DNA of 64,000 nucleotides from an uncultured Paracoccaceae bacterium (GCA_947489445.1 CANLDN010000011.1:62001-126000), one strand, 5' to 3'. Shown: positions 8,721-17,764, counted from the stretch's first letter. The notes: a model not told the origin generated them from the letters alone. Program-made: numbers and translations.

Positions 8721-9623
8721 ATGGAACTCTGGATCCCGATCACTCTGGGTGCAGCAGCGGCACAAACCCTGCGCTTCACGCTGCAAAAGCACCTCAAGGC
8801 GACACAGTTGTCGACAGCAGGGGCGACCTTTGCGCGGTTCATTTATTCGTCACCGCTAGTGATCGCCATTGCCATCACATATGCGCTGATGTCCGGACAG
8901 GGCGCACCACAAATCCCCGCCAGCTTCTGGCCCTACGCCCTCGCAGGCGGCACATCGCAAATCGTCGGCACCATGTGTGTTGTGGCGCTGTTCGCCCACC
9001 GTAACTTTGCCGTCGGGATCACCTTCAAAAAGACCGAGGTTCTGCTTAGCGCCCTTGTCGGTTTCCTGATCCTTGGCGATATTGTCACTTGGCCAGCACT
9101 TTTCGCCATGCTGTTGGGCTTTGCCGGTGTCCTGCTCCTGTCGGACCCGCCCGAAGCTGTGGGGCCTTGGCGGCAACGTATCTTTAACCGGGCGACGGCG
9201 CTGGGTATCGGCAGCGGTCTGGCCTTCGGCATCTCGGGCAACGGTTATCGGGGGGCGTCACTGTCTTTGGGCGACGGCGATGTCTTTTACCGGGCGATCG
9301 TCACCCTCGCTTTTGTCACCGCATTTCAGACGCTCGCCATGGCGCTGTGGCTGGTCTGGCGCGAACGGGGGGAGGTGATGCGTGTGCTGCGGGTCTGGCG
9401 GGTGGCAAGCCTTGTGGGTCTAACCAGCATGATCGGTTCCATCTGCTGGTTCACAGCCTTCACCTTGCAAAACGTGGCTTATGTAAACGCGCTTGGGCAG
9501 GTGGAGCTCTTATTTTCGTTGATCATCGGGGCGCTCGTCTTTCGCGAAAAAGTATCACCGCGCGAATGGCAGGGGCTTGTGCTGCTGACCGGCAGCGTCG
9601 TTCTGCTGGTGCTGGTAACCTAA
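8721..9623 (+). CDS. EamA/DMT family transporter
   Basis: 300 residues, about ten predicted transmembrane helices in two five-helix halves, the EamA (drug/metabolite) fold. It begins MELWIPITLGAAAAQTLRF and ends in a hydrophobic helix with VLLVLVT. Likely exporter of small metabolites; substrate unknown. It starts 23 bases after the desaturase, so it may share its transcript, and its stop overlaps the convergent NUDIX gene by 4 bases. Confidence 0.82.
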   Translation: MELWIPITLGAAAAQTLRFTLQKHLKATQLSTAGATFARFIYSSPLVIAIAITYALMSGQGAPQIPASFWPYALAGGTSQIVGTMCVVALFAHRNFAVGITFKKTEVLLSALVGFLILGDIVTWPALFAMLLGFAGVLLLSDPPEAVGPWRQRIFNRATALGIGSGLAFGISGNGYRGASLSLGDGDVFYRAIVTLAFVTAFQTLAMALWLVWRERGEVMRVLRVWRVASLVGLTSMIGSICWFTAFTLQNVAYVNALGQVELLFSLIIGALVFREKVSPREWQGLVLLTGSVVLLVLVT

Positions 9624-10297
9624 AGTAAGCCCTTGCCACCAAGGCGGGACACCAGATGCGCCTCATCATCATTGCGAAAGAACGGGACATTGGCGGGCGG
9701 GCCACCCCGTTTGATATGGGCGCTCAGTTCGGCCAACACCACTTGGGTAATGAAGGGCAGATCAAAGTTGCGCGCGTCGGACAGATGCACCCATTGCAAA
9801 TGGGCCAACTCATCCTCGGCGTTGGAAAAATCATCCGGGTCGGTCACCAGATCACCCGCATCCGCCAGAAAGAACCGGGCATCAAACCGGCGGGGGCGAC
9901 CTGCCGGGGTGACGGCGCGGAAAAAGAACTCAAGCGCGGCGCCATTGGGCTGGTGGCCACTGGCCGCAAACCCGCGCCAGCCTTGCGGTGCGTCGGACCA
10001 GACCGCCGGTGCACCAAGGATCTGGCCGGTCTCCTCCCACAGCTCGCGAATGGCTGCGGCGGCAGGGGCATTGGGGGGCAGGGCGCTTTCCTCAGCCAAT
10101 CGTTCATCGCAACGGGGGGCAAGTGGGGTGATCGGTACGCTGGCATCATGCGGATCAACCGCACCGCCGGGAAAAACGAACTTGCCCGGCATGAATGCCG
10201 CCGTCACGCCGCGTTGTCCCATCAGCACGGCAGGTGCTGTGGTCTGATCGCGTAAGACGATGATCGTCGCAGCGTCGCGGATTGCTGTCTTGTCCAT
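9620..10297 (-). CDS. NUDIX hydrolase
   Basis: 225 residues. The Nudix catalytic helix is visible as AAIRELWEETGQIL (RE..EExG) after an inserted loop, in the longer Nudix subgroup that often carries CoA-pyrophosphatase-like or uncharacterised activity. MGQRGVTAAFMPGKFVFPGG is the usual N-terminal strand and turn. It likely hydrolyses a nucleoside diphosphate linked to another moiety. It is followed after 18 bases upstream on the same strand by the DUF983 gene and may be its operon partner. Confidence 0.85.
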   Translation of the reverse strand: MDKTAIRDAATIIVLRDQTTAPAVLMGQRGVTAAFMPGKFVFPGGAVDPHDASVPITPLAPRCDERLAEESALPPNAPAAAAIRELWEETGQILGAPAVWSDAPQGWRGFAASGHQPNGAALEFFFRAVTPAGRPRRFDARFFLADAGDLVTDPDDFSNAEDELAHLQWVHLSDARNFDLPFITQVVLAELSAHIKRGGPPANVPFFRNDDEAHLVSRLGGKGLL

Positions 10298-10315
10298 GCC
10301 GTTACCCTGACAGGA

Positions 10316-10705
10316 TCACGCGGATTTGCCAAACCCATGCATGCGGCGGGCCCACTGAATGGCGACAACCATCCCCTTGAGGCGCGGCAACAGAAACAGG
10401 GACAAGGCAACCGCACCAATCGTCAGAACCGTGGCCATCACGACGGGGTCGGGACGCCACTGCACCCACATGATGTGAATGGCAAAGCCAATAATATGGC
10501 CGACAACCAGAATGGTCAGATAGGCAGGGCCATCATCAGCGCGATGATGATGCAGATCTTCCTGACAGGACGGACATTGATCTGCGACCTTCAGGTAGCC
10601 ATCAAACATCGCCCCTTCGCCACAATTCGGGCAACGGCGACGCAGGCCGCGCAAGACTGCGGGTTTGGTCGGGCGGTCATTCATATTTGTCTGAGCATCA
10701 GTCAT
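10316..10705 (-). CDS. DUF983 small membrane protein
   Basis: 129 residues. The N-terminus has a zinc-ribbon-like pair, CPNCGEG and CPSCQEDL, followed by HHHRADDGPAY and two transmembrane helices, the signature of DUF983. Function of the family is not established. A longer reading frame in the same phase runs up to 11647 but passes through the EF-hand and sigma genes antisense, so the ATG at 10705 was chosen. The next in-frame ATG (MNDRP) is a possible alternative. Confidence 0.82.
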   Translation of the reverse strand: MTDAQTNMNDRPTKPAVLRGLRRRCPNCGEGAMFDGYLKVADQCPSCQEDLHHHRADDGPAYLTILVVGHIIGFAIHIMWVQWRPDPVVMATVLTIGAVALSLFLLPRLKGMVVAIQWARRMHGFGKSA

Positions 10706-10897
10706 GGCACGCGGGCTCCGGTGTTTGCATGTGACATGGCGTATTGCACCGCGTTTGGGAAGGGGCGGCGGCTGATTTGCGTCTGTCTGTCGCAAGAAAC
10801 GGCGCGTGGAAATAATTGCGACGGAAATGCCGGACCTCCGCGTTGAAGGAGGGTCAGCGGCGCAAAACGCCGCATGAACGCAAACAAAGGAAAGACA

Positions 10898-11344
10898 ATG
10901 AAAAAGACTATTTTTGTGATCGCCATGATACCCGGTCTGGTGATGATGGCAGGTGCAGCACAGGCGCAAGGGCCACGCGACCGGCCCGACTTTGCAACGC
11001 TTGATCTGAACGGTGACGGTGTTGTCACCCAGCAAGAGATTGCAGCGCGCGGCGAAGCCCGGTTCGCAGCCGCCGACAGCAATGGCGATGGGGCGCTCTC
11101 GGCCGACGAACTTGCAGCCGCAGCATCCGCTAATGCAGCAGACCGGGTGGCGCAGATGCTCGACCGGCTTGATGCAAACGAAGACGGGGTGTTGCAGCAA
11201 TCCGAAATGCAGCCGCGAGGGGGTGATCGGGGCGGGCGCATGTTTGAACGTCTGGATGCCGATGGCGACGGGGCCGTCAGCGAAGCCGAATTCGATGACG
11301 CAAAGGACCGTCATCGTGGGCGCGGTCCGCGTGATCGCGGATAA
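10898..11344 (+). CDS. Secreted EF-hand calcium-binding protein
   Basis: 148 residues with a signal peptide (MKKTIFVIAMIPGLVMMAG, cleavage around AQAQ) and four EF-hand-like loops: DLNGDGVVTQQE, DSNGDGALSADE, DANEDGVLQQSE, DADGDGAVSEAE. The tail is Arg/Gly-rich. Start at 10898 follows AAAGGAAAG; an earlier ATG at 10874 would add residues ahead of the signal peptide. It likely binds calcium in the periplasm. It precedes an ECF sigma factor, a small membrane protein and a CpxP-like protein on the same strand, so it may be a sensor or output of that envelope module. Confidence 0.85.
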   Translation: MKKTIFVIAMIPGLVMMAGAAQAQGPRDRPDFATLDLNGDGVVTQQEIAARGEARFAAADSNGDGALSADELAAAASANAADRVAQMLDRLDANEDGVLQQSEMQPRGGDRGGRMFERLDADGDGAVSEAEFDDAKDRHRGRGPRDRG

Positions 11345-11397
11345 GCGGACCATTGGCGGGGGCCGCCTTTGCCCCCGCCGATTGCCATGTCTGGGTG

Positions 11398-12006
11398 ATG
11401 CAGGTAGCAAAACGTCAAATGACAGCGGTTCCCGACCCCGCCACGGCCATCCCGGACGCGGCTCTTTTGGTTGCATTCGCCAATGGCGATGCGACAGCGG
11501 CGCGCGATTTGGCGACGCGGCTTTTGCCGCGCGTTCTGGCGCAGGCCAACCGCATGTTGGCTGATGCGGCAGAGGCTGAAGATGTGGCACAAGAGGCAAT
11601 GATGCGCCTTTGGAAGATCGCCCCCGACTGGCGGCAGGGCGAGGCACAGGTCAGCACATGGCTTTACCGTGTGGTTGCCAATCTGTGCACGGATCGATTG
11701 CGCAAACGGCGCGGGCGCGTGTCGCTTGATGCGGTTGCTGAACCGGCAGATGCGGCGCCGAGCGTGGCAGCCCAGATGCAAACGCAGGCGCGGCTGGCCG
11801 CTTTGTCCGACGGCTTGGCGCAACTGCCGGACAGGCAGGCGCAGGCGGTCGCACTCAGGCACCTTGAGGGGCTGTCCAACCCCGAGATTGCGCAAATCAT
11901 GGACATCAGCGTGCGGTCAGTGGAAAGTCTGACAGCGCGCGGCAAACGCGCCTTGGCCGCTATCATGGCCGGGCGAAAGGCTGAATTGGGGTATGATGAT
12001 GACTGA
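11398..12006 (+). CDS. ECF-type RNA polymerase sigma factor
   Basis: About 202 residues. Sigma region 2 is seen at LPRVLAQANRMLADAAEAEDV through AQEAMMRLWKIAP, the -10 recognition strand at STWLYRVVANLCTDRLRKRR, and region 4 at LPDRQAQAVALRHLEGLSNPEIAQIMDISVRSVESLTARGK. Start uncertain: ATG at 11398 or 11419 both leave a full protein. The C-terminus overlaps the next gene by 14 bases, the arrangement usual for a sigma factor and its membrane-bound regulator. Confidence 0.85.
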   Translation: MQVAKRQMTAVPDPATAIPDAALLVAFANGDATAARDLATRLLPRVLAQANRMLADAAEAEDVAQEAMMRLWKIAPDWRQGEAQVSTWLYRVVANLCTDRLRKRRGRVSLDAVAEPADAAPSVAAQMQTQARLAALSDGLAQLPDRQAQAVALRHLEGLSNPEIAQIMDISVRSVESLTARGKRALAAIMAGRKAELGYDDD

Positions 12007-12337
12007 TCCAAACGACGACATGCTTGATGATATCTTTGCCGAGGCGCGCGCAGTGGCCCCGACACCCAGCGATGATCTGATGGCACGTGTATTGCCCGAT
12101 GCGACCTCGCCACAGCCGGTATCGGCACCACCGCGCCGCATGCGGCTGTGGGAGATGATCGGCGGTTGGCCTGCGCTCGGTGCATTGGTAACGGCAACAG
12201 TTGCGGGCGTTTGGGTCGGGATCGCACCGCCTGCCACGGTTGAAACCTACGCCGCCCAACTTTTTGGCGAAGAAATCAGCGTGAGCCTTCTGAGCGACGG
12301 CGCATTTTTTGACACCGGGGATTTGACAGATGGATGA
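11993..12337 (+). CDS. Putative anti-sigma-like single-pass membrane protein
   Basis: 114 residues. A charged cytosolic N-terminus of about 50 residues (DDIFAEARAVAPTPSDDLMARVL) precedes one transmembrane helix (GALVTATVAGVWVGIA), with a short periplasmic tail. No zinc-binding HxxxCxxC motif is present, so this is not a ZAS-type anti-sigma factor. The role is inferred only from overlap with the ECF gene upstream and with the CpxP-like gene downstream (8 bases). An ATG at 11999 is an alternative start. Confidence 0.62.
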   Translation: MMMTDPNDDMLDDIFAEARAVAPTPSDDLMARVLPDATSPQPVSAPPRRMRLWEMIGGWPALGALVTATVAGVWVGIAPPATVETYAAQLFGEEISVSLLSDGAFFDTGDLTDG

Positions 12338-12821
12338 CGGCGCCAACAAACCGGCGGCACCTTCCAGGCTGTGGCGCATCGTTCTGGTGGTATCTCTGGC
12401 ACTGAACCTTGCTGTTGTGGGGCTTGTGACCGGGGCCGCAGTGTCAGGGCGTCTGGGGGATGGACCCCCGCGCAGCTTTGATTTCGGGCTTGGACCTGTG
12501 GCGCGCGCATTGTCGCCACAGGAACGACGCAGCATCGGTATTGCACTGCGCCGCGAAGGGGGAATGCGCAATTTGAACCTGCGTGACAGGGCCGACAACA
12601 TGATCACGGTGCTGCGCAGCGAACCCTTTGACAGGGACGCGCTGCAAGAGCTGATGCGCGGACAAAGCGACGCGATGGCGCAATTGCAGACACGCGCACA
12701 GACCGCTTTGCTGGATCAGATTTCACAGATGTCTCCCGAACGCCGGGCTGATTTCGCAGATAGCCTGCAGGACGAATTGTCCAAGGCCCGACCCCCACGT
12801 CTGCGGGGATCAGGCGGCTGA
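12330..12821 (+). CDS. CpxP/Spy-like periplasmic heavy-metal sensor
   Basis: 163 residues. One N-terminal membrane anchor (IVLVVSLALNLAVVGLVTGA) is followed by a helical periplasmic domain rich in Arg, Asp, Gln and Met (LSPQERRSIG, MRNLNLRDRADN, LLDQISQMSPERRADF), the pattern of the heavy-metal-resistance/CpxP-like family. It probably senses misfolded protein or metal ions and could regulate the linked sigma factor. It overlaps the gene before it by 8 bases and the convergent pleD by 12 bases. Confidence 0.78.
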   Translation: MDDGANKPAAPSRLWRIVLVVSLALNLAVVGLVTGAAVSGRLGDGPPRSFDFGLGPVARALSPQERRSIGIALRREGGMRNLNLRDRADNMITVLRSEPFDRDALQELMRGQSDAMAQLQTRAQTALLDQISQMSPERRADFADSLQDELSKARPPRLRGSGG

Positions 12822-14201
12822 TTTGCTCATCGCGACCTGATCGCGGCCCGCAGATTTTGCGGCGTAAAGGGCGGCATCGGCCTGATCGCACATCTGGCCC
12901 AGATTGCGCTGTTCCATCCCGCCAAAACCGCTGACGGCGACGCCCACCGATACGGTGACACGCAGTTGCGGACAGACCTCGCCCAGATCAAAGGGGCGGC
13001 AATTGACCAAACGGCGCAAACGATCCGCCGCACCGCGCGCTTGGGCCGATGTGGTTCGGGGCATGGCGACCAGAAACTCTTCACCGCCGATACGGGCGAC
13101 CAGATCAATGGCACGCAGATTTTCGCGCAAACGGTCGGCCAGTTGTACCAACACCTTGTCGCCAGCCGCGTGGCCATAGGTGTCATTGATCGATTTGAAG
13201 TGGTCGATATCCAGCATCATCACCGCCAATTCACGGCCCGCATTGCGCGATTGTGTCGCCATGCGGGCCAGATGGGGCTCCACATAGCGACGATTATAAA
13301 GGCCCGTCAGCGGGTCAGTCACGGCCGCGTGCAGCCCATTACGCACAGTGTCACGCAGACGGTCATGCAATAGCTTGCGCCGGATCAACGCCTTGGCGCG
13401 CAGGGTGATTTCGCCCTTCGATGTGCCGCAGGTCACGACATCGTCTGCGCCCAGATCAAGGAACATCGCCGCCAGCTCGGGTTGACCATGCGGGACAACG
13501 ATCAACTGCGTCGATAGCCGCGTTTCCGACCGTGACCGCAGATCAGACACCAATCCAAACAACGCGTTCGGACTGGTGCCGGTATCGGTACCATCCACGA
13601 CAAACAGGTCAGGCACCGGCGTCACGGCGGTTTGTTTAAGCACACCTGTTGTCTCCAGCTCGCGCACCGGCTGACGCAACCCTTCGCTCAGCATCCGTAC
13701 CAGATCATGGCGCGACGCCCCTTCCGGTGACAGGAACGCGACATGTGCCGCGGTTTCAAATTGTGCGCCGGCCTCTTCGAAACCCAAGGCGCGGCTGGTA
13801 CTATCGCGCAGCACCAATTCCTGGCTGGCGCTGCGCACGCGCAGCAGGCTGCGAATGCGGGCCAGCAGCAGGGTGTCGTTCATCGGGCGGGGCAGGACAT
13901 CATCGGCACCAGCATCCAACGCGGCGAACCGTGCGCGCGACGTATCGGCAACGCCCACGGCAATGACGGCGATGGATGCCGTTTCGGGTTCCGATTTCAG
14001 GGTCTTGCAAAAATCATGGCGGTCTTCGGCAGGATCGGACAAGTTGACAAGGATCAGATCGGGCCGGTTGGTCGCAATGATCGCCTCTGCCTCGATGCGG
14101 CTGGAACAGGCATCAACGCTGAATTGTGCAGACAGCATTTTCACTTTCAACACGATGCGATTCGTGGCGACAGTATCAACAATCAGTATGCGACCGGACA
14201 T
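12810..14201 (-). CDS. pleD: PleD-type response regulator diguanylate cyclase
   Basis: 463 residues: receiver 1 (1-120), a divergent receiver 2 (about 150-275), and a GGDEF domain (about 290-463). The active site is GGEEF at 372-376 and the inhibitory I-site RxxD is RAID at 363-366, so cyclase activity and product inhibition look intact. It should make cyclic di-GMP. Receiver 1 aligns without gaps with Caulobacter PleD, but the acidic pair D9-D10 is D9-T10, the phosphoacceptor D53 is N53, and the switch lysine K105 is R105. Phosphorylation-independent control is therefore likely. The gene is divergent from DUF3572. Confidence 0.9.
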   Translation of the reverse strand: MSGRILIVDTVATNRIVLKVKMLSAQFSVDACSSRIEAEAIIATNRPDLILVNLSDPAEDRHDFCKTLKSEPETASIAVIAVGVADTSRARFAALDAGADDVLPRPMNDTLLLARIRSLLRVRSASQELVLRDSTSRALGFEEAGAQFETAAHVAFLSPEGASRHDLVRMLSEGLRQPVRELETTGVLKQTAVTPVPDLFVVDGTDTGTSPNALFGLVSDLRSRSETRLSTQLIVVPHGQPELAAMFLDLGADDVVTCGTSKGEITLRAKALIRRKLLHDRLRDTVRNGLHAAVTDPLTGLYNRRYVEPHLARMATQSRNAGRELAVMMLDIDHFKSINDTYGHAAGDKVLVQLADRLRENLRAIDLVARIGGEEFLVAMPRTTSAQARGAADRLRRLVNCRPFDLGEVCPQLRVTVSVGVAVSGFGGMEQRNLGQMCDQADAALYAAKSAGRDQVAMSKSAA

Positions 14202-14294
14202 TTCTGTATCCTTATGCGGGGCGACCCCAATTTTCTGGATACAATTTCCGCAGTAATGGTTAAAAAACGGTTTCTGTCTTCGTAAGGATTTTGA

Positions 14295-14573
14295 ATGGAA
14301 CGTGAACAGGCACAGGTGATCGCATTGCAGGCTCTGGCCTGGCTTGTTGGAAACGAAGAGCTTTGCCCTGTTTTTCTTGGCGCAACCGGCGGGTCAGCGG
14401 ATGATCTGCGCGAAAAAGCGTCAGATGCCGCATTTCAGGCCGCAGTGTTAGAGTTCATCACGATGGATGACGCTTGGGTGATCGCCTTTTGTGACAGTGT
14501 TGATTTGAAATATGACCAGCCCTTGCGCGCGCGCTATGCCCTGCCGGGTGCCGAAAGCGTTCACTGGACCTGA
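14295..14573 (+). CDS. DUF3572 family protein
   Basis: 92 residues, a small soluble protein matching DUF3572 (MEREQAQVIALQALAWLVG, FITMDDAWVIAFCD). Function unknown. AGGA precedes the ATG. Its position beside and divergent from pleD is a conserved arrangement in alphaproteobacteria as I recall it. It ends 5 bases before the end of the convergent dehalogenase-like gene. Confidence 0.85.
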   Translation: MEREQAQVIALQALAWLVGNEELCPVFLGATGGSADDLREKASDAAFQAAVLEFITMDDAWVIAFCDSVDLKYDQPLRARYALPGAESVHWT

Positions 14574-14578
14574 GCCGG

Positions 14579-17500
14579 TTATAAATCAATAACGATCAGG
14601 CCGTCCTTTGCCACGGCCCGGCTCTGACAAAGAATCATATTCCCCGCCTGCTGCGCCCTGGACAGCACAAAATCACGATGCTCCACCTCGCCTTTGACCA
14701 CCCCGCATTTGCACACCCCGCACAGGCCATCTGCGCATTTCACATCCACATGCACCCCCGCCGCAATCAGCGCGTCAGAGGCGGTTTGATCCGCTGACAC
14801 CGCAATCTGACGGCCATCTTTCAGCGCCAGGGTAAAGGGATGGTTTTCGTATTCCGGCTGTTCGGGGACGGCGAAATACTCCAGATGCCGGGCGTCCTCG
14901 GGAAAGCCATTCGCAGTTGCGGCCTCAATCACCGCGGCCATGTAAATATCGGGCCCGCAGGTATAAATATGCGCGCCTTTTGAATAGGTTGTGAGATCAT
15001 CGAGGTCCGCCCTGCTGCCTTCAGCGCTGATATGCAGATGGACCTTATCGGTCCATGGAACCGTAGCCAGATCATCCAGAAACCCTGCATCCGCGCGTTT
15101 GCGAATGCTGTAATGCAGCGCAAAATCAGCACCGATCGCATGTAAACGATGCGCCATCGCGATCATCGGCGTGATCCCGATCCCCCCGCCCATCAACAGC
15201 GTCATGGGGGCATCCTCAACCAGCGGAAAATGATTGATCGGGCGCGACACAAATACCCGTCGACCTTCCTCGAATATGCGATGCATCAGCTTTGATCCAC
15301 CGCGACCAATATCTTCGCGCAGCACAGCAATCTGATATCTGCTGCGATCTGCCGGATCACCCGACAGCGAATACTGTCGGACAAACTCAGGGGCGACGAC
15401 CACATCAATATGCGCCCCCGCGGTGGCGGGCGGTAACTCGGACCCGTCTGGCATCGAAAATTCATATTTGGTCACCGCGTCGGTCATCTTTGTAACCTTG
15501 CTGATAACCACGTTCATCACCGGGGCATCGCCGGTGACGGGTGCATAAACATGTTCTGGCGGCACACCTTGCGCACGCCTTTTGCGATGTTCATCTGCTG
15601 TGATCATGCCTTGATAAGCGGCAATCCCGGCCTCGCGATCCATCGGATAGGGAAAGGGGTAGGGCGGCGGCGCAAGCGGGGCGGGGTACACCGCCAGCGT
15701 CTGATCCGCGAACCGCAGATCAAGGTCCTTTTGCAGGCCACGCTGGTTGACGGGGTGATCAGACGGCCGGTAGGCACCATCATCCTCCATCTCCAGATCC
15801 CACCACCATTTCTTGACCGGGTTGATCGCACCCTTGCCGGCGATGTCATCCAGCTTGGCCAGCGCCTTGGCTGCCTGCGGGACTGTCATGGCGAGCTTGC
15901 GAAATGGCGCTTCGGCAAACAACCCTTCCAGGTTCCACGGACACGTCTTCATACAGCGCCCGCACATCGCGCCGTTTTTCTGGCTCACACGGTAGGTCGT
16001 GCATTTCTGGCTGTCGGATTTCCAGATTTCATAGCCGTTGAACATCAGCTTGGGCCCCGCGGTGATCGCACCGCTGGGGCATTCGCGGGCGCATTTATTG
16101 CAGGCATCACAAAACTTTTGCAGGCCAAAATCAATCGGCTTGTCATGGGTCATGGGCATATTCGTCGTGACCACGCCCGATTTCAGACGCGGGCCAAGGA
16201 AGGGGTTCAGGATCACCTCGCCAATACGCGACACCTCGCCCAGTCCCGACAGCAATAACAACGGCGGATGCAGCACCTCGTCATCCATGACGGAATGCAC
16301 ACGCGCGGTATAACCCAGATTACGCAAATGCTGGGCCAGCACACCACCCAGCAGTGAAAACCGCAGATAGGCACGCATCGATTGCGCGCAAGCGATCCAG
16401 TCATCGCCCGATGCGCCCTCCATGGTCTCATGGCCCTGATCGATGATCATCGAAATCGCGTTGTCATGATACGGGGTGATGGGCGCGCCCGTGGCGTCGT
16501 GACTGTAATAGACCCAGTCAGGGCAGGCTGACAGACCAACCGCATCCACACCCAGATAATAAAGGGCGGATTTGATATTCAGGGCGTTATTTTCTGCTGT
16601 ATCTGAGGTGACCTGCTTTGCCGCGTCCCCATCCTGCAACAGCACGAACGCCCCAAGTGACGGGCGAAACGCAAAGGCCGCCGCCGACTTGCGCACGTAA
16701 TTGCCGTTCTTGGTGGCATCCTGCACCAGCTTGCCCATATCGCCGAACAACCCGCGCACGAACATATTGGCCCGTTTGGGCACCCGCGCGACATTAGGCC
16801 TGTCGATATATGTCGTGGGTTTCGCGACCCGCTTGAGCGTCTCAAACGGATGCGGCCCCTGCGCAAAATCACGTTTGGCATAGGGGTCGCGCCTCCGGGC
16901 AGAGGCAGCATGATCACCAAGCCCGGTACGATAGCTGGCAGGCGCGGCCTGACCGGGCAACAGCGGCTTGTCCGGGGTCATGGCCAATGTTGTGGTCACA
17001 GCCGCCAACCCGTAACGGTCCCCGGTGAACGGGTTCAGCAGGGCGCCATCCTCCAACGCAACCAACCCGGCCTGAAGCGCCAATGCACCAAGATGCGCAT
17101 CACTGGCCGCCATCGAATGCGCCCGCGCCCCATGGCCCAGCGAACGGATATAGCTTGCCAATGTGACGGCGGTTTCCATCCCCCGCAGACAGGCACGATG
17201 GTCCAGCGCATCCTGTATCCAGTCCACCCCAGCCTCGCCCTCACGCGGGTCGCGCGGATGATCATATAGAAAGACAATCGCATGGGTATGATGACGGCAA
17301 TCTGTGGGTGGGGCCGCCATGCTTTCGCGCAGGCCTGCCATGATCACATCAATCCCTGCGGCCATGGATTTGGGTTGCATATGGCGCAGCTTATCGGCCA
17401 GCCTGTCGACATCGGGGTTCGCCACAGGGTTATCCAGCCAAGCGGCATCGGGGATCTCGCACACACCGACCATGCTGGCATCGCAATAATATCCGAATGC

Positions 17501-17764
17501 CTTCAGGTGATTGGCCCGCTCATCCGGATCATCCGGTATCTCGGCCTTCTCGCGTTTGATCAATCCGTCGCGGGTGGCATCCAGCATCGCCTGATAGTCC
17601 TGCATCGCATTCACAATGCTTTTCGGATCATCGGGGCGACGAAACGATAGCCCCGTGAACGGCGGTAACCCGGTGCAATCAATCGTGGATTGACGCGCCA
17701 GCCGTTCCAGTGGAAACGGGCCCAGATGCATGGGGCGGGACTTGTAGGATCGCAACTTCAGCAT
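14579..17764 (-). CDS. Self-sufficient reductive dehalogenase-like protein (RdhA fused to FMN/2Fe-2S reductase)
   Basis: 1061 residues from the ATG at 17764, which has GGAG 9 bases upstream; the frame extends 55 codons further without a ribosome site. About 30-540 is an RdhA-type corrinoid domain made of two related halves. Two 4Fe-4S motifs follow: C552-x2-C555-x2-C558-x3-C562-P, and C588 with C601-x2-C604-x3-C608-P. Residues 748-1061 form a phthalate-dioxygenase-reductase-like module: flavin motif RQYSLSGD, NAD motif GGGIGITP at 859-866, and a plant-type 2Fe-2S site C1010, C1015, C1018, C1046. No Tat signal or membrane anchor, so cytosolic. This is the catabolic BhbA-like layout: NAD(P)H electrons pass to cobalamin to remove halide from an aromatic or other organohalide. 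Substrate unknown. The WVYYSHD block at 417-423 may hold the catalytic tyrosine. Confidence 0.85.
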   Translation of the reverse strand: MLKLRSYKSRPMHLGPFPLERLARQSTIDCTGLPPFTGLSFRRPDDPKSIVNAMQDYQAMLDATRDGLIKREKAEIPDDPDERANHLKAFGYYCDASMVGVCEIPDAAWLDNPVANPDVDRLADKLRHMQPKSMAAGIDVIMAGLRESMAAPPTDCRHHTHAIVFLYDHPRDPREGEAGVDWIQDALDHRACLRGMETAVTLASYIRSLGHGARAHSMAASDAHLGALALQAGLVALEDGALLNPFTGDRYGLAAVTTTLAMTPDKPLLPGQAAPASYRTGLGDHAASARRRDPYAKRDFAQGPHPFETLKRVAKPTTYIDRPNVARVPKRANMFVRGLFGDMGKLVQDATKNGNYVRKSAAAFAFRPSLGAFVLLQDGDAAKQVTSDTAENNALNIKSALYYLGVDAVGLSACPDWVYYSHDATGAPITPYHDNAISMIIDQGHETMEGASGDDWIACAQSMRAYLRFSLLGGVLAQHLRNLGYTARVHSVMDDEVLHPPLLLLSGLGEVSRIGEVILNPFLGPRLKSGVVTTNMPMTHDKPIDFGLQKFCDACNKCARECPSGAITAGPKLMFNGYEIWKSDSQKCTTYRVSQKNGAMCGRCMKTCPWNLEGLFAEAPFRKLAMTVPQAAKALAKLDDIAGKGAINPVKKWWWDLEMEDDGAYRPSDHPVNQRGLQKDLDLRFADQTLAVYPAPLAPPPYPFPYPMDREAGIAAYQGMITADEHRKRRAQGVPPEHVYAPVTGDAPVMNVVISKVTKMTDAVTKYEFSMPDGSELPPATAGAHIDVVVAPEFVRQYSLSGDPADRSRYQIAVLREDIGRGGSKLMHRIFEEGRRVFVSRPINHFPLVEDAPMTLLMGGGIGITPMIAMAHRLHAIGADFALHYSIRKRADAGFLDDLATVPWTDKVHLHISAEGSRADLDDLTTYSKGAHIYTCGPDIYMAAVIEAATANGFPEDARHLEYFAVPEQPEYENHPFTLALKDGRQIAVSADQTASDALIAAGVHVDVKCADGLCGVCKCGVVKGEVEHRDFVLSRAQQAGNMILCQSRAVAKDGLIVIDL

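Noticed and set aside
10706..11647. Long reverse extension of the DUF983 frame through the EF-hand and sigma genes
   Set aside because: It is antisense to two well-supported genes; only the 129-residue DUF983 part has family features.
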